Of a stretch of 64,000 nucleotides of DNA, positions 17,103 to 25,745 are shown piece after piece. The DNA lies in NCBI RefSeq assembly GCF_002009425.1, contig NZ_CP019936.1:4265297-4329296 (forward strand), read 5' to 3'. This DNA comes from Thiosocius teredinicola. Its GTDB lineage: Bacteria; Pseudomonadota; Gammaproteobacteria; Chromatiales; Chromatiaceae. Below the pieces are notes generated by a model. The model had not been told where the DNA came from and searched no databases. It saw nothing but the letters and a program-made list of their open reading frames with translations. How positions within the stretch are numbered: position 1 is the first letter of the stretch; the number at the start of each line of letters is the position of its first letter. The translations under genes and the position numbers were made by a program.

Positions 17103-17954
17103 TCAATAATGATTCGGCGCTTCACGCTTGATTCCCAGTCCCATGTCCGGCGGGTTCTTACCCATATATTCCGGGATGTCGGGGTACTTGGCCTGAACCG
17201 CAGGATCGGTCAGATCGTAATCTTGGGGCAGATTCTCAAGCGAGCCATCGGCTTTGATCACGCGCTTCTGAAAAGCCGCTGCCGGCTTAAAGAACATGTG
17301 TGCAAATTTCGACCACAGTACCGTGCTGAACAGAGTCGTACTGGCGATGACGAAGAGCACGAAGAAGAACAGGCTCCACGCGCCTGCTGAGGTCGCCTGC
17401 AAAATCGACCAGATCAGCCCAAACGTAGCCATTGCGAGGAGAGAAACGATAAACAGATCGGCGCGTGCGAGGCGATACCAGGGGTAACCTTCGGCGAATA
17501 CATCAACGCGGATGAAGAACCAGAACCAATATCCACCAAAGCACAACATCAGGGCGCCAAGATGCCATAGGAACGACAGCAGTGCCGGCGCCTGATCTGC
17601 CGGCGTCGGGTAGGAAAAAATCAGCACGGCACTGGTAGCGACGAAAACGATGAACCCATACATCGTGAACAAATGAGATATCCGCCGCTTCGGGTTCTTG
17701 AACTCCGAGGATGTCAGCACTTCATTGGCGACCGTCTGCACAGCCAATGATGCCTTTTCCCCACTACTCACTGTTCGCTTGGCGTTCTTCTGTGCCGCTT
17801 TGGCATTCTCGAAAAAGTATTTCGCACTGCCTTTGTGAATCATGTCGAGCACGGTACCCCCGATGACCAATAGCACCATCAGGATGACGTAGCCCTGCAT
17901 AACGGCAGCGGGAATGAGCGATGAGATTTCAGCAAACGGATTACTCGTAAACAT
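17103..17954 (-). CDS. aprM: AprM, membrane partner of APS reductase
   Basis: This 283-residue inner-membrane protein has about five to six hydrophobic helices, starting near residue 15 and including AVLIFSYPTP and LIWSILQATS regions. Its place directly ahead of aprBA matches the aprMBA arrangement of purple sulfur bacteria and other sulfur oxidisers, where AprM is thought to anchor AprBA and pass electrons to the quinone pool. Histidines within helices (for example HLGALM and WSKFAHMF) could bind heme, but this is inference. Start at ATG 17954 (MFTSNPFAE) is chosen because AGAGGA lies about 10 bases upstream and the membrane core begins here. The frame stays open upstream to 18056 with a sequence that does not look like protein. 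Confidence 0.9.
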   Translation of the reverse strand: MFTSNPFAEISSLIPAAVMQGYVILMVLLVIGGTVLDMIHKGSAKYFFENAKAAQKNAKRTVSSGEKASLAVQTVANEVLTSSEFKNPKRRISHLFTMYGFIVFVATSAVLIFSYPTPADQAPALLSFLWHLGALMLCFGGYWFWFFIRVDVFAEGYPWYRLARADLFIVSLLAMATFGLIWSILQATSAGAWSLFFFVLFVIASTTLFSTVLWSKFAHMFFKPAAAFQKRVIKADGSLENLPQDYDLTDPAVQAKYPDIPEYMGKNPPDMGLGIKREAPNHY

Positions 17955-18000
17955 CTCTGCTGTATTCCTCTGACTGTTGGGTTGTCTTGTTGGGTTGCTG

Positions 18001-18021
18001 TGAGAATATGAACCATTCTCA
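18001..18021. promoter_or_regulatory. Inverted repeat upstream of aprM
   Basis: TGAGAAT (18001-18007) and ATTCTCA (18015-18021) are exact reverse complements separated by seven bases, about 47 bases upstream of the aprM start. The half-sites resemble Fur half-sites (TGATAAT), but Fur sites normally have a one-base centre. It may bind a regulator or form a leader hairpin. Confidence 0.4.
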
Positions 18022-18159
18022 TTTGGGTTGATACTCACTGTTTTTTCGGGCCGCATAAACTCGTTTGATGCTCAAGCTCTTAGGCTGCTTGGCCGGCTGG
18101 TCATGGCTTAGCCGATCGACACGACGCATGCGCCGCCGACCCTTGACGAATGCCTCGTC

Positions 18160-18178
18160 ATAAATAATAATCATTCGC
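18160..18178 (+). promoter_or_regulatory. Fur-box-like site upstream of the unknown iron-locus gene
   Basis: The 19 bases ATAAATAATAATCATTCGC match the Fur consensus GATAATGATAATCATTATC at 13 positions. The site ends 24 bases before the GTG start at 18203. It suggests iron-dependent repression of that gene, and possibly influence on aprM, which diverges from the same region. Confidence 0.6.
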
Positions 18179-18202
18179 ATTCTCATCAAAGAAGGCAAGA
18201 TT

Positions 18203-18934
18203 GTGGCGTGCCGTGAATCTTCACCTCTGCGATCCGATTTAACGCACACCGAAATGCGTAGGCTGATTGCTGCCATCCCCAGAGAACCCCGGCATCTGTC
18301 ATTCCTGGTCGATGCCGAAACCACCGCAGCCGCTTTTTGCCAAACCTTACTAGGCGAAGAAGCAGGCAACACGCCCTGCACCCCGCAGCGCGCTACCGAA
18401 CTCGGACAAACAGTGCTGCAGTTGCTTGAACGGCTGTTCTTCGTGATCGGCGAGGAATCCGGAAAGCACAAGAACATCAACGCACTGGCACTGTCCGTGG
18501 GTTTGTGGATCGCCAAACGACAAGGTGAGATTCGCGAGATCGGACTGGTTGTCAACGGACTCGCCATGACCGCCAACGGCGCGCGTGACCGCCGTGAACT
18601 CGAAGCCTTGTACGAAATCAGCTTACACATTGTTCATGCCGCAGACCCTTTTCTGAAGGCAGACCTGAACAAACACGAGAGGCACCGGCCATGGCGCCTG
18701 CTTTGCCTTAACCATTGCATCATCGCGACCCGTACCGGCGACGGCGAACTGGCCAAGGCCTCGTACGATTTTCTGGTCGCTCATCTACCCGAAGAAGCAG
18801 GAGAGTTCTTCGAAATGGGGATGCGCAAAGTTGCCGGCGGCCAGTACTCGGCGCACTGCCGAAAGATCATGCGTGCGTACTACGAGACCCATGCAGACAG
18901 CGCGCGACGAAATCCAAGTGCTGTTATGCACTGA
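18203..18934 (+). CDS. Unknown protein of the iron-uptake locus
   Basis: This is a 243-residue, mainly helical soluble protein with no signal peptide, no transmembrane helix and no motif I recognise. It has several conserved-looking cysteines and histidines in its second half (LLCLNHC, SAHCRK). It starts at GTG 18203, with AGAAGG seven bases upstream, directly behind a Fur-box-like site. It points toward the siderophore permease-reductase gene, and their stop codons are about 60 bases apart. The context implies expression during iron starvation and a role in siderophore or heme-iron handling, or as an iron-responsive accessory factor. An ATG at 18254 is an alternative start. I cannot name a family. 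Confidence 0.7.
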   Translation: MACRESSPLRSDLTHTEMRRLIAAIPREPRHLSFLVDAETTAAAFCQTLLGEEAGNTPCTPQRATELGQTVLQLLERLFFVIGEESGKHKNINALALSVGLWIAKRQGEIREIGLVVNGLAMTANGARDRRELEALYEISLHIVHAADPFLKADLNKHERHRPWRLLCLNHCIIATRTGDGELAKASYDFLVAHLPEEAGEFFEMGMRKVAGGQYSAHCRKIMRAYYETHADSARRNPSAVMH

Positions 18935-18996
18935 GCCCGGCCCGCGCGCAGCAGACGATAAAATCCTACGACGCTCAACTGGATGGTTTCGACTGG

Positions 18997-21246
18997 TTAC
19001 GGCATATGCCCGGGCTCACCTTGCCGCCAATAGGCCATGCTGTGTTGCTGCTTCTTATGCAGGCCGAACCGCTCTTGCAAAACGGTCCGCAACGTACGGG
19101 CGGTGGCAAACTCCCCAGCAAACCAGGCATAAGGCACGCTGTCCGTGGTGCAATGACTGATCCCGTCGACCACGTCGTCGGCGAAGGTCGCCGGGTTCAG
19201 TGCCCTCACCTGCAGGCCTGACGGCGGCAAATAATCCTCGAGCACCTGCTGCGACGGCGCGGCGGCGAACAGGCAGCCAGTCACACGGCCTTGCGATGCC
19301 TCTATAAGCCTCGCCAAGGCCGGCAGGCCTGTCAGATCCGCGGCAAGGATGACGTTTTCCGTCTTAGGCAGATCGGTATCGCCGCCGGGGCCCATCACGC
19401 CTACCTCCTGATCGTCGCCCTCCAGAGCTGCCCAGTCGGAAATCAGGCCACCGGCATGGTGCGCAACATCGATGTCGATCTCGCGTTCCTGCAAACGGAT
19501 ATGGCGGATCGTCACAAACCTGGCGTGTAATTTATCGTCTCCCTCCGGCCAGGCAATACCGCCATTCTCGCTGATCACGGGCCAAACGGGCTTGCGGCCG
19601 CGTTCGGCGGGCATCATCACCTTGATATGTATGCCGCCACTGGTCAGCGCCTCGACGTCAACGCCAGCAAGCGTCACGCGGATGAACCCTGGAAAGATCT
19701 CTTGGCGCCGCACGGCACGCAGGATGCGAAAGTTCGACGGCAGCTCACCGACCCCAATACCACCCGACCAACGCATCGACTGCGCCGCTCGCAGATCAAT
19801 TTCACCGACGTGTTCGACGATTTCGTCGCGGATAAAGATCATGAAGTTGTCCGTCGGCGTCTCGATGCGGATATCGACCGCCGTCGCATGCCCCAGCATC
19901 TCCACTTTGCAGCCCATGGCCTCCATCAGCAAACAGTCCGGCTTGATCCGACGGCAAGTGATGCCGTGCTCTGCGAAGTGGGCCTCGCAGCTGTCCAGGA
20001 TCGCGTGAGCCCGACGGGTCCTCAACGTTCCGATCGAAACCACCGCCTTGCCATCGTGTTCCGCCGCCGAAGTTTCATCCGGTGAGCGAAACCATAGACC
20101 GAGGATAGTCAGCGGCACCAGTGCAAGCACAAGCGAGATGACAAACGCCGGCACATAGCCCTGGCTGTCGATAAGTGCACCGGAAATCGGGCTGGTGAGC
20201 ATTGCCAACAATGTGAACAGCGCCACCTGAACTGAGAAATCGAAGCCGGGGGATTGCAGACGTGCCTTGTCCATGGCGCCGCGCAACAATACCGTGTCCG
20301 TGATTGCCACCGCGGCCCAGGTGATCACGATCGCATAGCGAACGGCCTCGGGCAGATGCGCTGCAACGAAATACACCACGACCAGAACCGCCAAATTAAC
20401 CAGCCCGACAACGAAAAGCGCCCGAACCCGTGGCAGCTTGCGCATAAGTGGGCCAATCAACAGCGCCGCCCCACCCGCCGCGCTCATGGCAATCAGGCCA
20501 AACCAGAGTGCGATCTCGTCCTTCGTCATACCCTCGTCCACCATCATCAGCCGAATCGGCAACGAGACGAACACCAAGGGAAGACGCACGGTGGCCAACA
20601 AAGCCAACCAGCGGCGAATGCCCGGTTGAGCGAAAAAGTGCAAGACAGTGCGATAGCTGATCGGTGGCGCATCGCGCGGGCGCCGTGGCTCTTCGACCAA
20701 CACCAGCAGCAATAGCGGCAGAGCAAACAGGGCGGCCTGCGCGAACAAGACTGCCGTCCAGCCGATTTCGTCATAGAGGTGCAGGAATCCGAAAGCGCCA
20801 ACCACGGCGCCAAAATAGATGCCGAAGCTCTGAAAAGTGGCACCGATGGCCCGCTCACTCGAGCGCATCAGCGAAATCGATAGCGCGTCGACGGCAACGT
20901 CCTGCGTGCTCACTGCAGCTACCGCGACGAACAGCACGACAAACAGCGGGACGACGGGACCGGACGGATCCATGAACGCCAACACGGATAGCGCCGCGAC
21001 ATGGATCGTGGAAAGCACGACGATCCACGACTTGTATCGATAGCGCCCAGGCTTGAACCGATCGATCAACGGCGCCCACACAAACTTGAAAATGTAAGGA
21101 ATGCCGACCAACTGGACCAGACCGATAACCGTGGCGGAATGCCCCGCCTCGCGCATGATGATCGGCAAGGTCATAAATACGAAGATCGCCGGAACGAACT
21201 GCACCGCATACAGTGCCCCGACAACGGAAAGAACCTGCCAACGCAT
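18997..21246 (-). CDS. Fusion of siderophore-type MFS permease, DUF2218 and siderophore-interacting reductase
   Basis: This 749-residue protein joins three modules. Residues 1-390 are a 12-helix permease of the AmpG/RhtX-like major facilitator branch, with features such as STQDVAVDAL and PLMRKLP. Residues about 402-490 are a DUF2218 domain. Residues about 505-745 are a siderophore-interacting protein domain (ViuB/SIP), an FAD-binding ferric-siderophore reductase, with FIRVTLAG at the flavin-binding barrel, LAADLTGLPAL at the NAD(P)H side and WFAGE near the end. This suggests that one polypeptide takes ferri-siderophore from the periplasm into the cytosol and releases iron by reduction. ATG 21246 is preferred, with GAGGAG 13 bases upstream; an upstream GTG at 21324 adds 26 residues. 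It lies 90 bases after the TonB receptor on the same strand, probably in the same operon. Confidence 0.85.
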   Translation of the reverse strand: MRWQVLSVVGALYAVQFVPAIFVFMTLPIIMREAGHSATVIGLVQLVGIPYIFKFVWAPLIDRFKPGRYRYKSWIVVLSTIHVAALSVLAFMDPSGPVVPLFVVLFVAVAAVSTQDVAVDALSISLMRSSERAIGATFQSFGIYFGAVVGAFGFLHLYDEIGWTAVLFAQAALFALPLLLLVLVEEPRRPRDAPPISYRTVLHFFAQPGIRRWLALLATVRLPLVFVSLPIRLMMVDEGMTKDEIALWFGLIAMSAAGGAALLIGPLMRKLPRVRALFVVGLVNLAVLVVVYFVAAHLPEAVRYAIVITWAAVAITDTVLLRGAMDKARLQSPGFDFSVQVALFTLLAMLTSPISGALIDSQGYVPAFVISLVLALVPLTILGLWFRSPDETSAAEHDGKAVVSIGTLRTRRAHAILDSCEAHFAEHGITCRRIKPDCLLMEAMGCKVEMLGHATAVDIRIETPTDNFMIFIRDEIVEHVGEIDLRAAQSMRWSGGIGVGELPSNFRILRAVRRQEIFPGFIRVTLAGVDVEALTSGGIHIKVMMPAERGRKPVWPVISENGGIAWPEGDDKLHARFVTIRHIRLQEREIDIDVAHHAGGLISDWAALEGDDQEVGVMGPGGDTDLPKTENVILAADLTGLPALARLIEASQGRVTGCLFAAAPSQQVLEDYLPPSGLQVRALNPATFADDVVDGISHCTTDSVPYAWFAGEFATARTLRTVLQERFGLHKKQQHSMAYWRQGEPGHMP

Positions 21247-21336
21247 AGGACTTCGTTTACTCCTCGAAAGACCCAACAGGGATACGGCAATAAGCGGAGG
21301 CGCTTCTGATCGAATCGCCCCCACTGAAGCGTTAGC

Positions 21337-23427
21337 TCAGAAGGTTGCTTCCAGGCCCATACCCAACTCGCGGGGATCGCCGAGGGAGGAGTTGTCCGAT
21401 CTGAACTGCCAGACTTGATAGGTTTCGTCGGTAAGGTTGCGCACGAATGCGAAGGCCTTCACTGAACCGAAATCGTACTCTGCCTTGAGATCGACGAGCG
21501 TCACGCCATCGATCTCAAACTCCGCCGTATTGGCATCGTCGCTGTAGTAACTGCTGTTGTGCCGCACGCCCAAATCGAGCGTCAACCGTTCGGTGGGGCG
21601 GACGGCGACACCAAGCCCGGCGGTGAACCGTGGCGCGCGTTGGAACTCCTTACCAAGCACTGGATCATTGGGCAGCACCGTTTCGGTAATCTCGGTCTTC
21701 AGGTATCCCAGAGATCCTCGTATCTGCACAGCGGGGTTCACCTTCCAGATTCCTTCGACCTCCAAGCCATAGCTTTCGGCAGCCGGTGCGTTGGAAAACT
21801 CGGTGGTTTCGGCTGTCCCGCCGCCAGGGAGATTGACCAGAGTGATCAGCGGGCGCTGGGCATTCTTGAAATCGGTATAGAACAGATTGCCCGACAGGAT
21901 CACGTCGCCGTCTGCCAGACTGGCGCGCGTGAACAGTTCGTAAGACCAAAGAGTTTCGGCGTCAAACTCGTCGATGTCGCCTGTGGTAAAGGATAGTGTC
22001 GTGCCGCCGGGGTTGAAGCCCTTGCGCACTGACGCACCGACGACCAAGTCATCGTTCACGTCGTAGGCAAGCTCAGCCTTGGGCAGAAAATCGTCGAAGG
22101 TCTCATCGTAGTCGAGGGCGACCGGGCCCAATGTTCCCGAGCGATCTTGCGAGTCGCTCTGCCAACGTCCGCCGGCAGTCAGATGCAACCGCGGTGTGAC
22201 ATCCCAGGTTACTTCACCAAACACGCCAAGACTGCGCTGATTGTCGGTGAAATCGCCGAAACCGAGAAATGCAGACAGGTCGCTGGATTCGTCTTGGTCG
22301 GCTATGAAATAGGAAACCCCCAGCAGCCCACGCACTTCTCCTCCCGGCGGATCGATGCGCAACACGCTTTCAAAAGAGTATTCATCGGCCTCGACCAATG
22401 CCGTGCCGAAACCAGGTACCGCAAAGCGTTCACTGCGCGAATCGGCATAGGTACCGGTGAAACCGACTTCGGCCGTGTCGTTCAACGCATATGTGGCGTT
22501 CAGCGCGAAGGAATTCACGTCGGTGTCCCAATGGGCACCGTTCTGTACCAATTGCACACGATCGTCGTAAGGCTCATCCGCCGTTTCGCCTTGCGGATTG
22601 GTCGCATTCAGGTAGGTGTAAGTCAGCAGCAACTCAAGATCCGGCACATCGCTCGGGGTGTAGAGCAACTTGGCGCGCGCAGTCGCGTAGTTGTCGTCTT
22701 CACGGTTGGCACCGACGAACACATCGGGTGTCGTGTAGTTCATCCAACTCTCGTGGTTGCGCACGTCGACGGCGATACGGGCAGCCAGTTGGTCGTCGAC
22801 CAGCGGGCCCGACAAAGCGACAGATGCCTGGCGTGTGTCGTCGCTGCCGACGATTACTCGTCCGGCGCCTTCGGTTACGAAGGTGGGATCTTTGGTTTCG
22901 ACGAAAATGGCCCCGGCGATGGCATTGCGCCCCTGGGTTGTCGTCTGTGGACCACGGAAGACTTCGATTTGCTCGACATCCCATATCGAGGAGAGGCCGT
23001 AGATGAATTCGTTGTAGTTCAGCGCACGACCGTCAAGCATCAGCGTTGCGCGAGGCCGGGTACCACCGAGGAACGCGTTTGCCCCCACCAATACTCCGGT
23101 CGTGTCCTGCCCCCTGATCGCCACGCCGGTATCACCCGAGCCGCGTTGCAGGTTGGGCACTAGGTCCAGCACCTGTTCGATCCGATCCGCGCCGGCCAGT
23201 TCCGAAAGGCGCTGGTCATCGAACACCACCACACTGGAAGCGGTTTCCTGTTGCGACCGCTCGACGCGCTCGCCCGAAACCGTGATCGCGTCGAGCGTTA
23301 TCGCGTTCAACGCGCCAGCTTCGGCAGCCGCAGCGTCCTGGGCGACCGCGACATATGGCCCAGAAACCGCCACCCCACCCAGCAACACGGGAACTATCAA
23401 CCTTAGGCACAGCCCTTGCGCAGTCAT
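21337..23427 (-). CDS. TonB-dependent outer-membrane siderophore receptor
   Basis: This is a 696-residue outer-membrane receptor. A signal peptide (about residues 1-29, ending VAQ) precedes a plug domain with TonB-box-like ITVSGERVE near residue 45 and the VAIRGQDTTG plug motif near 105. The rest is a beta barrel that ends in aromatic residue F, as usual for outer-membrane insertion. A strong Fur-box-like site lies 28 bases upstream of the start, so iron repression is very likely. It heads a unit with the permease-reductase fusion. The ligand is probably a siderophore, judging from the reductase partner; heme is less likely because no heme-binding motif is seen. ATG 23427 was chosen to place the signal peptide at the N-terminus. 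Confidence 0.92.
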   Translation of the reverse strand: MTAQGLCLRLIVPVLLGGVAVSGPYVAVAQDAAAAEAGALNAITLDAITVSGERVERSQQETASSVVVFDDQRLSELAGADRIEQVLDLVPNLQRGSGDTGVAIRGQDTTGVLVGANAFLGGTRPRATLMLDGRALNYNEFIYGLSSIWDVEQIEVFRGPQTTTQGRNAIAGAIFVETKDPTFVTEGAGRVIVGSDDTRQASVALSGPLVDDQLAARIAVDVRNHESWMNYTTPDVFVGANREDDNYATARAKLLYTPSDVPDLELLLTYTYLNATNPQGETADEPYDDRVQLVQNGAHWDTDVNSFALNATYALNDTAEVGFTGTYADSRSERFAVPGFGTALVEADEYSFESVLRIDPPGGEVRGLLGVSYFIADQDESSDLSAFLGFGDFTDNQRSLGVFGEVTWDVTPRLHLTAGGRWQSDSQDRSGTLGPVALDYDETFDDFLPKAELAYDVNDDLVVGASVRKGFNPGGTTLSFTTGDIDEFDAETLWSYELFTRASLADGDVILSGNLFYTDFKNAQRPLITLVNLPGGGTAETTEFSNAPAAESYGLEVEGIWKVNPAVQIRGSLGYLKTEITETVLPNDPVLGKEFQRAPRFTAGLGVAVRPTERLTLDLGVRHNSSYYSDDANTAEFEIDGVTLVDLKAEYDFGSVKAFAFVRNLTDETYQVWQFRSDNSSLGDPRELGMGLEATF

Positions 23428-23454
23428 ATCTCGGCCTCGCTCGCATTTTTTATT

Positions 23455-23473
23455 GAGAATGATTATTATTAAC
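23455..23473. promoter_or_regulatory. Fur box between TonB receptor and AraC regulator
   Basis: The bases GAGAATGATTATTATTAAC match the 19-bp Fur consensus at 15 positions, and as a 7-1-7 site (TGAGAAT-G-ATTATTA) it matches 12 of 14. It lies 28 bases from the receptor start and about 130 bases from the AraC-type gene, so it can repress both directions. Confidence 0.8.
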
Positions 23474-23602
23474 GAATCGAGTGCCGAGCCGCTATCGCTG
23501 GGCGTGTGCGAAACCGAGAAATACCTGCGCGAAACGCAACTTTCGCCGCCCGCTCTTCGGTGGCGCGCCGCAGGCACCCGCAACCGTGCTGGATGTTTCG
23601 AA

Positions 23603-24589
23603 ATGTCGCAAAGTCAGATGTACATCGATGGTGAATTGACGGCCGACAACGTCATCCGCGCGGCAGCGGAAAGGTCTATGCAGATTGCACTTGCTACAGA
23701 ACCGACCGCCGACACCAGCATTGAGACTCCCTTTGGGTCGGGTCAAATGCTGATACAAGAGGTCCAACCGGGCTTGCGCTACGAATCGCATGCCATGAGT
23801 TGCCACAGTGATATGGAATTCGAGTGCAGCGTACCTCCTCAGGTGAGTTGCGCCATTACACTCGAAGGAAACCTTGACGGCATCAATATTGAAGGCTTCG
23901 GGCGAGTGGAGTATCCGCTCAAGCAGGCGACCCTGATCGGCTTCGGTGAGCATTCTCGCTGGACTCGTCGGATGCGAGCGGATCAATACTTCAAGTCGTT
24001 TTGCGTTACCTTGCAACCCGCGTTCTTCGAACGCTTCGCGGATAATTTCGGTGACGCACAGCTTTCGACACTGGCCGCTTTCGGCCAAGACCTGCACGTT
24101 GAAGCACTGCCGTTATCGCAGAGACTCATCACGCTCGGCCATTGCGCATTCGATCATTCGTACAGTGGAGGACTCGCCACTCTCTACCAGGAGAGCAACA
24201 CCTTGCGGTTCGTGCTCGAAGTCGCCCAGCTTATGAGCGAAGAAAGAAGGCTGGTGCAGAAGATCGGGCGCAGCCACTTCGATCGCCTGATGCATGCGCG
24301 TTCGATACTCGACAGTTCACTACTCGCGCCACCAAAAACACTCGATCTGGCTCGCCAGGTGGGAACGAACGTCACGACCCTGCAAACACACTTCAAGCTC
24401 GCCTTGGGCACCACAATATTCGGTTACGTGAAGTCTCGGCGCCTGGAAACGGGACGCATACTGTTGACCGAGCATCGACTTGGCGTGGCAGAGGCAGCCT
24501 ACCGCGTCGGATTCACCAGTCCGTCGGCCTTCAGCGCGGCCTACCGACGACACTTTGGCCGCCCACCATCATCCGACGTAATCGCGTGA
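23603..24589 (+). CDS. AraC-type regulator of siderophore uptake (PchR-like)
   Basis: This 328-residue transcription factor has an N-terminal ligand-sensing half and a C-terminal AraC double helix-turn-helix (about residues 230-325) with the family segments LDLARQVGTNVTTLQTHFK and VAEAAYRVGFTSPSAFSAAYRRHFG. Regulators of this PchR/YbtA group bind ferri-siderophore and activate the adjacent receptor genes. It diverges from the TonB receptor across a Fur box, the usual arrangement. The ATG at 23603 is preferred because the upstream open frame overlaps the promoter; GGATG lies about 12 bases ahead. ATG 23618 is an alternative. Confidence 0.88.
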   Translation: MSQSQMYIDGELTADNVIRAAAERSMQIALATEPTADTSIETPFGSGQMLIQEVQPGLRYESHAMSCHSDMEFECSVPPQVSCAITLEGNLDGINIEGFGRVEYPLKQATLIGFGEHSRWTRRMRADQYFKSFCVTLQPAFFERFADNFGDAQLSTLAAFGQDLHVEALPLSQRLITLGHCAFDHSYSGGLATLYQESNTLRFVLEVAQLMSEERRLVQKIGRSHFDRLMHARSILDSSLLAPPKTLDLARQVGTNVTTLQTHFKLALGTTIFGYVKSRRLETGRILLTEHRLGVAEAAYRVGFTSPSAFSAAYRRHFGRPPSSDVIA

Positions 24590-24989
24590 AGCGATCTACG
24601 TAGCACTTGCGCCTGTGAAATATGCGAGTCTACGTTTCCTGCTGGAGACTATCGGATACTGAGAATGTTCAGGTGCAGGGCGGCCTGTGATTTTGCCGCG
24701 ACAGTTTACGCAAGCTTCTGGCTCTTTCCGAAACTCAACGCATCAGTTTACTCAGATACTCGATCGCCCCCCTTTAGCCACTGTGCCAAGATAGGGTGCG
24801 ACTCGAGCTGGGTCGCAGTGTGGATACCCCACAACTTAAGCAAAGTTGGAGTGGCGGGGTTTAGGTCGCACATGATTGCGCCGACCGGTTCGACGCCCTC
24901 AACTGAAAGGTGTCCCTCTAGACTCTTTCAATCGGGTCTGACCCTGTCGAACCGCAGACGAGCCAATACATCGCACAGGTACTTGTTCA
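24590..24989. other. Intergenic region with a repeat-like motif
   Basis: No supported gene is seen. A CGGGTCTGACCCTG motif at 24933-24946 resembles one at 38141-38160 and may be a dispersed element. The ribosome site of the next gene is weak (AGGTAC, about 11 bases before its GTG). Confidence 0.4.
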
Positions 24990-25679
24990 GTGAAACATCG
25001 TGAACACCACAAGACACACCGTGTCGGCTGGTTGCGTGCCGCCGTGCTGGGCGCCAATGACGGCATTGTTTCGACTGCCAGCCTTGTTATGGGTGTCGCG
25101 GCGGCAGGCGCCGGCGCTGACAATATCTTGATCGCGGGCGTCGCCGGCCTGGTCGCCGGCGCGATGTCGATGGCCGCAGGTGAATACGTCTCGGTCAGCT
25201 CGCAGGCCGATACCGAGCGAGCAGACCTCGATCTCGAGCAGAGAGAGCTTGCGGAGCACCCTGAATTCGAACACCGTGAAATGACCGCGATCTACGTGGA
25301 GCGCGGATTGGACCCCGAACTGGCCGCAGAGGTCGCAACCCAGCTGATGGACCACGACGCCCTCGGCGCTCACGCACGCGACGAGCTGGGTATCTCGGAT
25401 ACCCTGGCCGCCCGCCCCGTTCAGGCGGCTTTGGCGTCCGCCGGCACTTTTGCGGTTGGCGCTGCCCTACCGCTCCTGGTGGTCTTGCTCGCGCCGATGC
25501 CCGCCATCATGTGGGCCGTCGCCGGCAGCTCGTTGCTGTTTCTTGCGTTGTTGGGTGCCCTGGCCGCCAAGGTCGGCGGCGCACCCGTATTCAAGGCTGC
25601 TTCGAGAGTAACTTTTTGGGGCGCCCTGGCAATGGCGCTGACAGCCGGCGTAGGAGCACTCTTCGGTGTGACCGCTTGA
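24990..25679 (+). CDS. VIT/CCC1-family iron or manganese transporter
   Basis: This is a 229-residue membrane protein of the vacuolar-iron-transporter family. The N-terminal motif LRAAVLGANDGIVSTASLVMGV (first helix, residues about 14-35) and GAMSMAAGEYVSVSSQAD (second helix end) are family hallmarks. A central charged region (about 75-135) with many glutamates forms the cytosolic metal-binding domain. Three more helices follow. Such proteins export Fe2+ or Mn2+ from the cytosol in bacteria. Its place beside the siderophore locus fits metal detoxification. The start is GTG. It ends about 66 bases from the convergent gabT gene. Confidence 0.9.
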   Translation: MKHREHHKTHRVGWLRAAVLGANDGIVSTASLVMGVAAAGAGADNILIAGVAGLVAGAMSMAAGEYVSVSSQADTERADLDLEQRELAEHPEFEHREMTAIYVERGLDPELAAEVATQLMDHDALGAHARDELGISDTLAARPVQAALASAGTFAVGAALPLLVVLLAPMPAIMWAVAGSSLLFLALLGALAAKVGGAPVFKAASRVTFWGALAMALTAGVGALFGVTA

Positions 25680-25745
25680 TCCCTGGATGCTTGGTGCAGC
25701 ATCGCTGTCGCTCGCCGACCAAAGGCTATCAACAGCTCAGTGCGA

